A stretch of DNA of 12,780 nt from an uncultured Thermoanaerobacteraceae bacterium (lineage in GTDB: Bacteria; Bacillota; DSM-12270; Thermacetogeniales; Thermacetogeniaceae). The position numbers were made by a program, and so were the translations under genes. The DNA is taken from assembly GCA_937914965.1 (NCBI GenBank), contig CALGIY010000127.1:1-12780 (forward strand), given 5' to 3'. The number at the start of each line of letters is the position of its first letter. Positions within the stretch are counted from its first letter, which is position 1. The notes beneath the pieces were generated by a model, which saw only the letters and a program-made list of their open reading frames with translations, ran no database searches and was not told where the DNA came from. Positions 1-5,049 of this stretch are shown here, in pieces.

Positions 1-502
1 TCAGGGCTCTGTTTGCGCCCCCGGTCCGGCTTGTACGGGGAGGGAGCGATCCCCCAAATTTGTGCACCGACTGTGGGGTAAGGCCCAGGTGACCCATTAC
101 TGGAATCCCGGTCTCAACCATGGCACGAACGGCATCTGCGCGCTCCCGGCCACCTTCCAGTTTGACTGCGTGCGCTCCTGCCTCTTTGAGGTAGCGCCCA
201 GCATTCCAGACGGCATCAGCAACTGTGGTCTGGTAGGTGAGAAAAGGCATATCTCCTACTACCATCGCCCGCTTGGTTCCCCGGGCCACTGCCGCGGTGT
301 GGTGGAGGCTCTCCTCCATGGTTACTGGAAGTGTGTTCTCATACCCGAGCACCACATTGCCCAGAGAGTCACCCACCAGCATAATATCGATCCCCGCTTC
401 ATCTAGAAGACGGGCTGTAGGGTAGTCGTAAGCTGTAAGCAGGGTAATCTTGTCACCCTTTTCGGTCATTTCTTGCAGTGCTGCTGTTGTTACCTGAGAC
501 AT
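1..502 (-). CDS. panB: 3-methyl-2-oxobutanoate hydroxymethyltransferase (ketopantoate hydroxymethyltransferase), 3' end off the window
   Basis: PanB transfers a one-carbon unit from 5,10-methylene-tetrahydrofolate to 2-oxoisovalerate, giving ketopantoate, the first committed step to pantothenate and CoA. About 151 residues align well by eye with the family: TAYDYPTA near 23-30, metal-binding VGDSLG near 43-48, a second acidic segment VVGDMPF near 81-87, VKLEGG near 113-118 and [15 protein letters not shown] at 137-151. The start is the ATG at 502, with TAGGGGG seven bases upstream. The family is usually about 260-280 residues, so at least 90 are missing beyond the edge. After residue 151 (base 50) the expected YKVQGR continuation is not in frame. 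A Tyr-Lys pair appears in another frame 14 bases later, so a frameshift, a small insertion or poor sequence at the edge is possible. It follows the DUF2520 dehydrogenase by 104 bp and is probably cotranscribed with it. Confidence 0.93.
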   Translation of the reverse strand, partial: MSQVTTAALQEMTEKGDKITLLTAYDYPTARLLDEAGIDIMLVGDSLGNVVLGYENTLPVTMEESLHHTAAVARGTKRAMVVGDMPFLTYQTTVADAVWNAGRYLKEAGAHAVKLEGGRERADAVRAMVETGIPVMGHLGLTPQSVHKFGGSLPPRTSRTGGANRAL

Positions 503-530
503 CACAAAACCCCCTAGTTTAAATGTTTTT

Positions 531-594
531 CCCCAACCGCCATGTTTTATATCGCTGGTACCGGAAGGCATATGCGGTTGGGGGAACCTGGTAC
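531..594 (-). promoter_or_regulatory. Structured leader between the DUF2520 gene and panB (10-bp inverted repeat, possible pseudoknot)
   Basis: A perfect 10-bp inverted repeat, CCCCAACCGC at 531-540 and GCGGTTGGGG at 574-583, lies just upstream of the panB ribosome binding site. On the minus strand the second arm is followed by AAAAAC, not a T-run, so this is not an intrinsic terminator. Two copies of CGGTACCAG (minus strand) lie 32 bp apart. Their GGTACC cores at 589-594 and 557-562 could pair with each other, which interleaves with the longer stem and gives a pseudoknot topology. The repeats are visible in the sequence; a regulatory role is inference. Confidence 0.4.
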
Positions 595-606
595 CGTATT
601 TAGTAT

Positions 607-1482
607 TTAGTGCATGCCGTTCCAGCGGTCTGACAGCAAAGAGCGCAGTGCCCCCGCCTGTTCTTCATTTATTGTTCCCTTGGCCAGGGCAACATCAACC
701 GTCACCAGGCCCAAGGTTTTATAGACATCCAACAACTGTGGCAGGTCCCTCATGGCAGTCAGATGCTTTTCTACAGTGCCGCGGTCCCCCCGGGAGATAG
801 GCCCGGTTAGAGCCTTGGGTACACCTAAGTTCTTGATGTTTTCAAAGGTCCCTGCAACCAGTGGTAGAAAGGCAGGAAGCCTTACTTCCTCTGGAACTCC
901 CGCCTCTTTTAGCATGCCCAGGGCGGTATCCAGCAAACTCACCAGATAGTTGCAGGCTACACAGGCTGCAGCATGATAGAGCACCTTGGACTCTGAATCG
1001 AGCGGAAAGTGCTTACCCCCCAGTTTCTCCACCATCTCACGCGCAAACCCAAACCCTCGCGCATCCCCTTCAATACTGAAGTAAGTTCCCGGGATAAGGG
1101 CAAGGGCCTGGTCTATGCTGGCAAATGACTGGATGGGATGGACTGACAGGGTAATCGCTCCTTTTTGGGCTGCAGGTGCCAGCAGCTGTGAAGAGTGTGC
1201 ACCACTCATGTGCATTACCACCTGCCCGGAATGGAAAGCCCCTTCCTCGGCGATCTCCTCTGCTAACGAAGCAATGGCATCATCAGAAGTAGTGATCAAG
1301 AGCGCCTCTGATCTTTTAGCTACCTCTGCTTTCGAGAGGGCCGGGCAGCTCAGCCGCTCTGCCAGTGTTTGCGCAGACTCATCTGTCCTGCTGGCCACTC
1401 CGGCAATATCATAGCCTGCTCTCTGGAGCAGAATAGCCAGGGCAGAGCCTACTTTACCAGCACCAATAAAACCGATCTTCAA
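607..1482 (-). CDS. Rossmann-fold / DUF2520-domain dehydrogenase, candidate ketopantoate reductase
   Basis: This is a 291-residue NAD(P)-binding protein. The dinucleotide motif [12 protein letters not shown] is at residues 4-15, followed by a Rossmann-like domain to about 130. Family-type segments HMSGAHSS (91-98) and SVHPIQSF (113-120) come next, then a helical C-terminal domain with [10 protein letters not shown] (224-233), matching the combined Rossmann-like plus DUF2520 architecture. The start is TTG at 1482, supported by GGGAGGTG seven bases upstream. The next gene is panB, whose product ketopantoate needs an NADPH-dependent reductase. No panE or ilvC is in the window, so a ketopantoate reductase role (compare the alternative reductase PanG) is plausible from context, but the substrate is not proven by sequence. 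It could instead act on another 2-oxo acid or imine. Confidence 0.88.
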   Translation of the reverse strand: MKIGFIGAGKVGSALAILLQRAGYDIAGVASRTDESAQTLAERLSCPALSKAEVAKRSEALLITTSDDAIASLAEEIAEEGAFHSGQVVMHMSGAHSSQLLAPAAQKGAITLSVHPIQSFASIDQALALIPGTYFSIEGDARGFGFAREMVEKLGGKHFPLDSESKVLYHAAACVACNYLVSLLDTALGMLKEAGVPEEVRLPAFLPLVAGTFENIKNLGVPKALTGPISRGDRGTVEKHLTAMRDLPQLLDVYKTLGLVTVDVALAKGTINEEQAGALRSLLSDRWNGMH

Positions 1483-1510
1483 GATTTTTCACCTCCCAAA
1501 GTCGACAAGA

Positions 1511-1536
1511 TGGACACCGGGACTGGACACGGGGAC
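1511..1536. repeat. Near-perfect tandem 13-bp duplication
   Basis: TGGACACCGGGAC (1511-1523) is followed directly by TGGACACGGGGAC (1524-1536), with one difference. The second unit forms the left arm and part of the loop of the hairpin at 1524-1550. It lies about 30 bp upstream of the DUF2520 start. Confidence 0.6.
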
Positions 1537-1550
1537 GGTTCTGCTGTCCA
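1524..1550. repeat. REP-like hairpin, copy 1 (GGGGACGGTTCT loop)
   Basis: A 27-bp unit with arms TGGACAC and CTGTCCA (6 of 7 complementary) around the 13-base loop GGGGACGGTTCTG. In reverse orientation it matches the unit at 4342-4368 at 26 of 27 positions. It lies in the 424-bp gap between folK and the DUF2520 gene. Confidence 0.75.
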
Positions 1551-1620
1551 GCCAATGACTAACGATGATTCCCCTGAAATGCGGTGGGGGCCGCCCTAAG
1601 GGGATGGCCGCTGGTTGGCT
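1550..1620. repeat. Nested palindromic segment adjoining REP-like copy 1
   Basis: Three nested inverted repeats share one axis: AGCCAA (1550-1555) with TTGGCT (1615-1620), CCCCT (1571-1575) with AGGGG (1599-1603), and GCGG (1581-1584) with CCGC (1591-1594) around a TGGGGG loop. It begins on the last base of the adjacent REP-like hairpin, so the two may form one composite element. No coding potential was recognised. Confidence 0.5.
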
Positions 1621-1640
1621 TTTCCCCAAATAATAACAGT

Positions 1641-1665
1641 GGTACCGTCCCCAGTGCATCAAGAC
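1641..1665. repeat. Degenerate CCGTCCCC-core repeat
   Basis: GGTACCGTCCCC at 1641-1652 repeats the core of the hairpin family. It is followed by AGTGCATCAAGACTGCAC, a small hairpin with GTGCA and TGCAC arms. The usual arms around the 13-base loop are not recognisable, so it may be a decayed copy. Confidence 0.35.
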
Positions 1666-1729
1666 TGCACCAACTGCGCTAAATAAGACAACAAAGCAAG
1701 CCTGACCCCCAAATACCCGAAATTCCCCT

Positions 1730-1766
1730 AAAAATAAAAAGCCTTCTAGACATTTGTCCAGAAGGC
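1730..1766 (-). terminator. Intrinsic terminator closing the folate cluster
   Basis: On the minus strand GCCTTCT-G-GACA pairs with TGTC-T-AGAAGGC (arms within 1741-1766, one G-U pair, very tight loop), followed by TTTTTATTTTT (1740-1730). It separates folK from the DUF2520-panB pair, implying that the pair has its own promoter. None was recognised with confidence in 1483-1729. Confidence 0.92.
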
Positions 1767-1794
1767 AGTAAAATACCCATCTACACCTTCCGTC

Positions 1795-1890
1795 TCAGTC
1801 CTTTTCAGGTACAAGCGGTTGGTACTCAAATATTACTTCATGCGGTGTCTTTCCCGGTATGGTACGAGTCCCATCCGTCAAACCGCGCAC
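1795..1890 (-). CDS. Possible 31-codon small ORF between folK and its terminator
   Basis: A GTG-started reading frame of 31 codons ends in TGA at 1795. Its composition looks protein-like (TPHEVIFEYQPLVPEKD at the C-terminus). It sits directly after an in-frame stop and has no visible Shine-Dalgarno sequence. It lies 16 bp past the folK stop and 29 bp before the terminator. I do not recognise a family. It could be a real small protein, the remnant of a larger gene, or chance within an untranslated or small-RNA segment. Confidence 0.2.
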   Translation of the reverse strand: MRGLTDGTRTIPGKTPHEVIFEYQPLVPEKD

Positions 1891-1892
1891 TC

Positions 1893-1921
1893 ATTATAAC
1901 ATGAGGCTAACCTTGGAACAA
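1893..1921 (-). promoter_or_regulatory. Candidate sigma-A-type promoter overlapping the folK 3' end
   Basis: On the minus strand TTGTTC (1921-1916) is followed by a 17-base spacer and a perfect TATAAT (1898-1893). Transcription would begin near 1886 and stop at the terminator at 1730-1766, giving an RNA of roughly 150 nt. The -35 matches the consensus only in its TTG half. This is a pattern prediction only. Confidence 0.3.
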
Positions 1922-2416
1922 CCTGATTTTTTCCGTTTCTCCTTTTCCCGAAAGTGCCTCCAGGTGCTCCCGTGTTGTCCTCCCATCTGGGTGGACAAGG
2001 TCAGGGGCAATTTCCTGAAGAGGAATCAGGACAAAACTGCGCTCATACATCCTGGGATGGGGAATGATCAGGTCTGGAGTATCTAATACCAGGTTCTCGT
2101 AGAGCAGGATGTCCACATCGATTACCCGGGGCCCCCACCGGATCAAACGCTTCCTTCCCAGTTTGTTTTCGATCTCATGTATAAATGAGAGCAGTTCCTC
2201 TGGGTCAAGTGTTGTCTCTACTTTCACCACCTGGTTGAGAAACCAACCCTGATCGGTATATCCCACAGGCTCTGTTTCATAGAGGGAAGAAACCCGAATA
2301 ATCCTGACCTCAGAGCAGGTGAGTTCCTGCCGGGCTGCATCTAGGTAAGACTCCCGCTCCCCCATATTGGAGCCTAAGCCTAAAAAGGCATGTTTGACCT
2401 TTCCTTTACCCGGCAT
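1907..2416 (-). CDS. folK: 2-amino-4-hydroxy-6-hydroxymethyldihydropteridine pyrophosphokinase
   Basis: FolK transfers pyrophosphate from ATP to 6-hydroxymethyl-7,8-dihydropterin, preparing it for condensation with p-aminobenzoate by FolP. The 169-residue product has GLGSNMG (13-19), SSLYETEPVG (43-52), FLNQVV (59-64), the signature RWGPRVIDVDILLY (93-106, with the paired magnesium-binding aspartates) and the substrate-lid segment HPRMYERSFVL (120-130). Length and motifs are normal for the family. The ATG at 2416 was chosen because AGGAGGT lies six bases upstream and residues before it (an in-frame extension is open to 2473) do not resemble the family. The start overlaps the end of folB by 11 bp, suggesting translational coupling. 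It is the last gene of the folate cluster before the terminator. Confidence 0.96.
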   Translation of the reverse strand: MPGKGKVKHAFLGLGSNMGERESYLDAARQELTCSEVRIIRVSSLYETEPVGYTDQGWFLNQVVKVETTLDPEELLSFIHEIENKLGRKRLIRWGPRVIDVDILLYENLVLDTPDLIIPHPRMYERSFVLIPLQEIAPDLVHPDGRTTREHLEALSGKGETEKIRLFQG

Positions 2417-2783
2417 TTTTAAACCTCCTGATTTCCACGGCCACATCGGTAAAGATGCCTTTGAGGGGTGCATGGGGCTTTCTAACCCGCACCAAAACCT
2501 GTTTCAAAGGAAATTCCGCCAGAACTACAGCGGCAATGCGCTCCGCCAAGGCTTCAATCAGTTGAAAAGGCTCACCGGTCACAATCCCCTGAACCAGTTC
2601 ATAAACATGGCTGTAATCCACGGTCTTGGTGAGGTCATCTTTTTCCCCCGCTTCCCGGAGGTCGCAGTACATCTCCAGGTCCACGATAAAGGGCTGCCCT
2701 AATTCCTGCTCTGCAGGCATGACCCCGTGGTACCCGTAAAACTGCATTCCATTTAGAATAATGCGATCAGCTGCTTCATCCAT
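2406..2783 (-). CDS. folB: Dihydroneopterin aldolase
   Basis: FolB cleaves 7,8-dihydroneopterin to 6-hydroxymethyl-7,8-dihydropterin and glycolaldehyde, the step before FolK. The 125-residue product matches family length. It carries the N-terminal FYGYHGVMPAEQELGQ segment (15-30), DLTKTVDYSHVYELV (50-64), LIEALAERIA (75-84, Glu77 probably pterin-binding) and VRKPHAPLKG (100-109, Lys102 in the place of the catalytic lysine). The start is ATG at 2783 with GGAGGT ten bases upstream. The reading frame is open to 2912, but that stretch translates the repeats at 2807-2890 and has no family similarity. Its 3' end overlaps folK. The gap to folP (2784-2930) holds three REP-like hairpins. Confidence 0.95.
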   Translation of the reverse strand: MDEAADRIILNGMQFYGYHGVMPAEQELGQPFIVDLEMYCDLREAGEKDDLTKTVDYSHVYELVQGIVTGEPFQLIEALAERIAAVVLAEFPLKQVLVRVRKPHAPLKGIFTDVAVEIRRFKNAG

Positions 2784-2806
2784 TTTATCTACAACCTCCA
2801 AAACGG

Positions 2807-2832
2807 TGAACAGGGGGACAGTTCCCAGTCCA
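2807..2832. repeat. REP-like hairpin, copy 2 (degenerate)
   Basis: Arms TGAACAG (2807-2813) and CAGTCCA (2826-2832) pair at 6 of 7 positions, counting one G-U, around the 12-base loop GGGGACAGTTCC. It has the same orientation as copy 1 and sits about 10 bp upstream of the folB ribosome binding site. Confidence 0.5.
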
Positions 2833-2854
2833 CGCGCCCCGGTCCCAGAGCGGC

Positions 2855-2890
2855 TCAAGTGACAAAAGGACCGTCCCCCTGACAACTTGA
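2855..2890. repeat. REP-like hairpin, copy 3 (degenerate)
   Basis: Arms TCAAGT (2855-2860) and ACTTGA (2885-2890) enclose a segment with the core GGACCGTCCCC (2868-2878). An alternative pairing is possible between CTCAAG (2854-2859) and CTTGAG (2897-2902). The arms match neither of the other copies. Confidence 0.45.
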
Positions 2891-2904
2891 CAACCGCTTG
2901 AGAG

Positions 2905-2929
2905 AGACGCAAGAACCGTCCCCGCGTCT
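2905..2929. repeat. REP-like hairpin, copy 4
   Basis: Perfect arms AGACGC (2905-2910) and GCGTCT (2924-2929) enclose the 13-base loop AAGAACCGTCCCC. The loop equals that of the 4349-4361 copy except for its first base, while both arms are entirely different yet still complementary. It ends one base before the folP stop codon. Confidence 0.7.
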
Positions 2930-2930
2930 A

Positions 2931-4148
2931 CTAACTACCAACTATGGCATCAGTCATGCGGACGGCGCGTACCGATTCTTTCACATCATGGACACGAACA
3001 ATATCTGCTGCACCCTGGGCGATTCCCCAAACAATTGTGGCAATACTCCCCTCGAGGCGCTGATTTGGCGGGAGATCCAAGGTTTTCCCTACCACTGATT
3101 TCCGGGAGGTCCCCAGCAGCACCGGTTTCCCCAGGGAGCGCAGTTCCCGTAGGCAGCGCAGGGCCACCAGATTCTGCTCTCTATCTTTACCAAATCCGAT
3201 CCCCGGGTCGGTGATTATATTTTCCGGTTTAACACCAGCATCTTCGGCGATCTGGATGCTTCTCCTGAGAAAAGCCAGAATTTCCCCCATCATGTCCTGG
3301 TACTCGGTACCATCCTGGTTGTGCATGAGGATTACAGGCACATCGTACTCCGCTGCCACACCAGCGATCTCCCGATCCCGCTGGAATCCCCAGATGTCAT
3401 TGATGATGTGCGCCCCGGCATCCAGCGCGGCCCGTGCGGTCTGTGCTTTATAAGTATCTACAGAAATTGGTACTTTGATCTCCTGCAGCAGCCGCTTCAG
3501 CACCGGCATGATCCGCTGGATCTCATCTGCTGCGGAAAGCGGTTCTTCGTCCCATGTGCAAGGTCTAGTAGACTCCCCGCCGATATCAATTATGTCGGCC
3601 CCATCCTCCACCATCTGGTGGGCGTGCTCCACCGCGGCTCCTAGATCAAAAAACTTACCCCCATCGGAGAAGGAGTCAGGTGTAACATTGAGTATTCCCA
3701 TCACCAAGGTGCGCTCCCCCAGTGTTAGGGAAAGATCCCGGCAAGGCAGAGTCCTTACTTCTTTATGTTCGTAATTAGCTAAAACCTCTTTTATTTCATC
3801 TGCCAGATGGCGCAGTCCAAAGGGCTGCATCTTGAGCTTTTTGCAGAGTTCATCGTACTGCCGCAGGGTACCCATTAATAAAACATCGGTTTCTTCTACA
3901 GCGAAAATACCGGCATCCCTACTGAGAGCCGCTTCGCCCCCCTTGGACAACATCTCCTGTTTGAGAATAATGGCAGCTTTAGTGCTCAGTTTCTTGACCC
4001 TGATCACCCGATGCATCGCCTTGGGTGTCATCCACCTGACCCCAGTCTGGTCACAGCCCACATCCGCCAGGGCGTTTTGGGCATCTTCCCTGCCTTTTAC
4101 CATTACAACCCTTAAATTATGATCCTTTTGTTTCTGCACTTCAACCAT
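2931..4148 (-). CDS. folP: Dihydropteroate synthase with a long N-terminal extension
   Basis: FolP condenses hydroxymethyldihydropterin pyrophosphate with p-aminobenzoate to give dihydropteroate; it is the sulfonamide target. With the ATG at 4148 the product is 405 residues. The TIM-barrel domain from about 142 carries GILNVTPDSFSDGG (151-164), DIGGESTRP (188-196), SVDT (229-232), NDIWG (250-254), DPGIGFGK (314-321), GTSRKS (346-351) and RVHDV (385-389). Residues 1 to about 138 are an extra domain absent from the typical enzyme of about 270 residues. I recall similar longer FolP proteins in Clostridia, but its function is unknown to me. The start is uncertain: an in-frame TTG at 4160 would add four residues, and neither site has an ideally spaced Shine-Dalgarno sequence. 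It lies between the HD-domain gene and folB; both gaps hold REP-like hairpins. Confidence 0.95.
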   Translation of the reverse strand: MVEVQKQKDHNLRVVMVKGREDAQNALADVGCDQTGVRWMTPKAMHRVIRVKKLSTKAAIILKQEMLSKGGEAALSRDAGIFAVEETDVLLMGTLRQYDELCKKLKMQPFGLRHLADEIKEVLANYEHKEVRTLPCRDLSLTLGERTLVMGILNVTPDSFSDGGKFFDLGAAVEHAHQMVEDGADIIDIGGESTRPCTWDEEPLSAADEIQRIMPVLKRLLQEIKVPISVDTYKAQTARAALDAGAHIINDIWGFQRDREIAGVAAEYDVPVILMHNQDGTEYQDMMGEILAFLRRSIQIAEDAGVKPENIITDPGIGFGKDREQNLVALRCLRELRSLGKPVLLGTSRKSVVGKTLDLPPNQRLEGSIATIVWGIAQGAADIVRVHDVKESVRAVRMTDAIVGS

Positions 4149-4245
4149 CCTTTTTCTCAATCTCCAAGTTTATTTGATTAACCGCCTCTATCAACCTGTA
4201 GACTAGTCATCAGCGGGCAATTGAAAGCCCATGCAGCTAGTACCC

Positions 4246-4307
4246 CGTGATGCAAGAACACTGGCTCAGGCTGCGAAACCTAGCTGAGCGTATCATCACG
4301 CCCGCTC
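4246..4307. promoter_or_regulatory. Structured non-coding segment between the HD-domain gene and folP
   Basis: CGTGATG (4246-4252) pairs with CATCACG (4294-4300), and GCTCAG (4264-4269) with CTGAGC (4284-4289), giving a nested two-helix fold. GAGCG (4286-4290) can instead pair with CGCTC (4303-4307), which excludes the inner helix. The segment starts about 100 bp upstream of folP. It resembles no riboswitch class I know, including the tetrahydrofolate class. Confidence 0.35.
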
Positions 4308-4341
4308 CAAACAACCACCAAAGACTTTTTCAATGTTTCGC

Positions 4342-4368
4342 TGGACAGCAGAACCGTCCCCCTGTCCA
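4342..4368. repeat. REP-like hairpin, copy 5 (perfect stem)
   Basis: Perfect 7-bp arms TGGACAG (4342-4348) and CTGTCCA (4362-4368) enclose the 13-base loop CAGAACCGTCCCC. It is the best formed member of the family and the inverse of the 1524-1550 copy, from which it differs at one position. It lies 13 bp past the stop codon of the HD-domain gene. Confidence 0.8.
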
Positions 4369-4381
4369 CCCCGTGATCTAT

Positions 4382-4906
4382 TTAGTAGATGAGGACGAGG
4401 TTTCCGGTTTCCATGGTGGAGAATTTGTAGCACATCTCTTTGGCGCCGCACTCGTGACAGGCCCGGGAAAGGTTGTCTGCCCGGTGCAGCAGCTCTCCGA
4501 GGATAGACATCTGGTCCCTTTGGGCGCGGTGCTCGAGGATGGCTCGGGTAATGACCCGGATCTCTTGCACAGAAAAGCTCGCCCGTTTTAAGATTTGCTC
4601 GGCCAACTCTGCCCCGATCACCGAGTGGTCCTCCCCGGTTTGATACTGGCGCCACCTTCCAATATCATGCAGGATACCAGCAGCGTAAACCGTCTCTTTG
4701 GCAGCCTGCGGTCCACTCAAGTTGTTGGTTTCAATAAAATTGGAGAAGCTGCCGGACTCCAGCATCAGGATGTAGGTGATCCTGCACACATCAACAAAGT
4801 GCTGCAGGTCATGCTTGCAGAACTCGCGGTCTCTTTCCTCTCTTTTGTTTTTGGAAAGGCACTCTTGAAATAAAGGATCCCTTACAATAGCATCGATGCG
4901 TTCCAT
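4382..4906 (-). CDS. HD-domain hydrolase of the folate cluster
   Basis: This 174-residue protein shows the HD metal-phosphohydrolase pattern: His32 in KHDLQHF, His80-Asp81 in GILHDIGRW, His94 in EDHSVIGAE and Asp144 in LLHRADNLSR. A C-terminal cysteine cluster, CHECGAKEMC (C150, C153, C159), could bind metal. The start is the ATG at 4906 with AGGAG six bases upstream; an in-frame extension to 4936 has no better site. It heads the run HD-folP-folB-folK. HD hydrolases next to folate genes are, as I recall, common in Clostridia. Removal of phosphates from dihydroneopterin triphosphate is a step still lacking an assigned enzyme here, so that role is a reasonable hypothesis. It is not shown by sequence, and a nucleotide phosphohydrolase is equally possible. 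Confidence 0.85.
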   Translation of the reverse strand: MERIDAIVRDPLFQECLSKNKREERDREFCKHDLQHFVDVCRITYILMLESGSFSNFIETNNLSGPQAAKETVYAAGILHDIGRWRQYQTGEDHSVIGAELAEQILKRASFSVQEIRVITRAILEHRAQRDQMSILGELLHRADNLSRACHECGAKEMCYKFSTMETGNLVLIY

Positions 4907-4932
4907 GTTCCTCTCCTTTTTTATTATTTGTA

Positions 4933-4958
4933 GCACCCCCCTTGAAGGGATCTGGTGC
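4933..4958. promoter_or_regulatory. Hairpin or operator-like palindrome before the HD-domain gene
   Basis: GCACC (4933-4937) pairs with GGTGC (4954-4958) outside CCCTT-G-AAGGG (4939-4949). No T-run follows on the minus strand. It lies 27-52 bp upstream of the ATG, in the leader of the folate cluster, where an operator or mRNA hairpin could act. Confidence 0.35.
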
Positions 4959-4996
4959 CCAAGTTTAGTTTATCAAATCTTTAAGAAAAAAGACAG

Positions 4997-5024
4997 AAAA
5001 AGCCCCGATTGCTCGAGGCCTTTT
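4997..5024 (-). terminator. Intrinsic terminator after fhs
   Basis: On the minus strand GCCTCGA pairs with TCGGGGC (one G-U) around a GCAA loop, preceded by AAAAG and followed by TTTTTC and a second T-run. It lies 25-50 bp past the fhs stop and separates fhs from the folate cluster. Confidence 0.92.
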
Positions 5025-5049
5025 CTTATATCACACTGTATTTTGATCT

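Larger units (their letters stand above)
4242..4377. repeat. Segment flanked by a 10-bp direct repeat, possible insertion footprint
   Basis: ACCCCGTGAT occurs at 4242-4251 and again at 4368-4377. The 116-bp interval between them contains an inverted-repeat-rich stretch and the REP-like hairpin at 4342-4368, whose last base starts the second repeat. This is the expected look of a short non-autonomous element with a target-site duplication, but no transposase or terminal inverted repeats were recognised. Confidence 0.4.

Noticed and set aside
531..583. Intrinsic terminator before panB
   Set aside because: The 10-bp inverted repeat is real, but no T-run follows on either strand, so it was reported as a leader structure.
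1681..1715. Further mobile-element end around GCAAGCCTGACCCCC
   Set aside because: The phrase resembles sequence I associate with repeats near transposases, but there is only one copy here and no inverted repeat or transposase to support it.
2784..2912. 43-residue N-terminal extension of FolB
   Set aside because: The open frame exists only because it reads through the REP-like repeats; a well-placed ribosome binding site and family length support the ATG at 2783.
1524..4368. CRISPR array
   Set aside because: The repeats are far apart, in both orientations, irregularly spaced and individually palindromic, with no spacer-repeat periodicity and no cas genes.
4296..4655. 119-codon minus-strand ORF overlapping the HD-domain gene
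   Set aside because: It is an out-of-frame reading of the HD gene plus the REP-like hairpin; the HD frame has conserved motifs and a good ribosome binding site.
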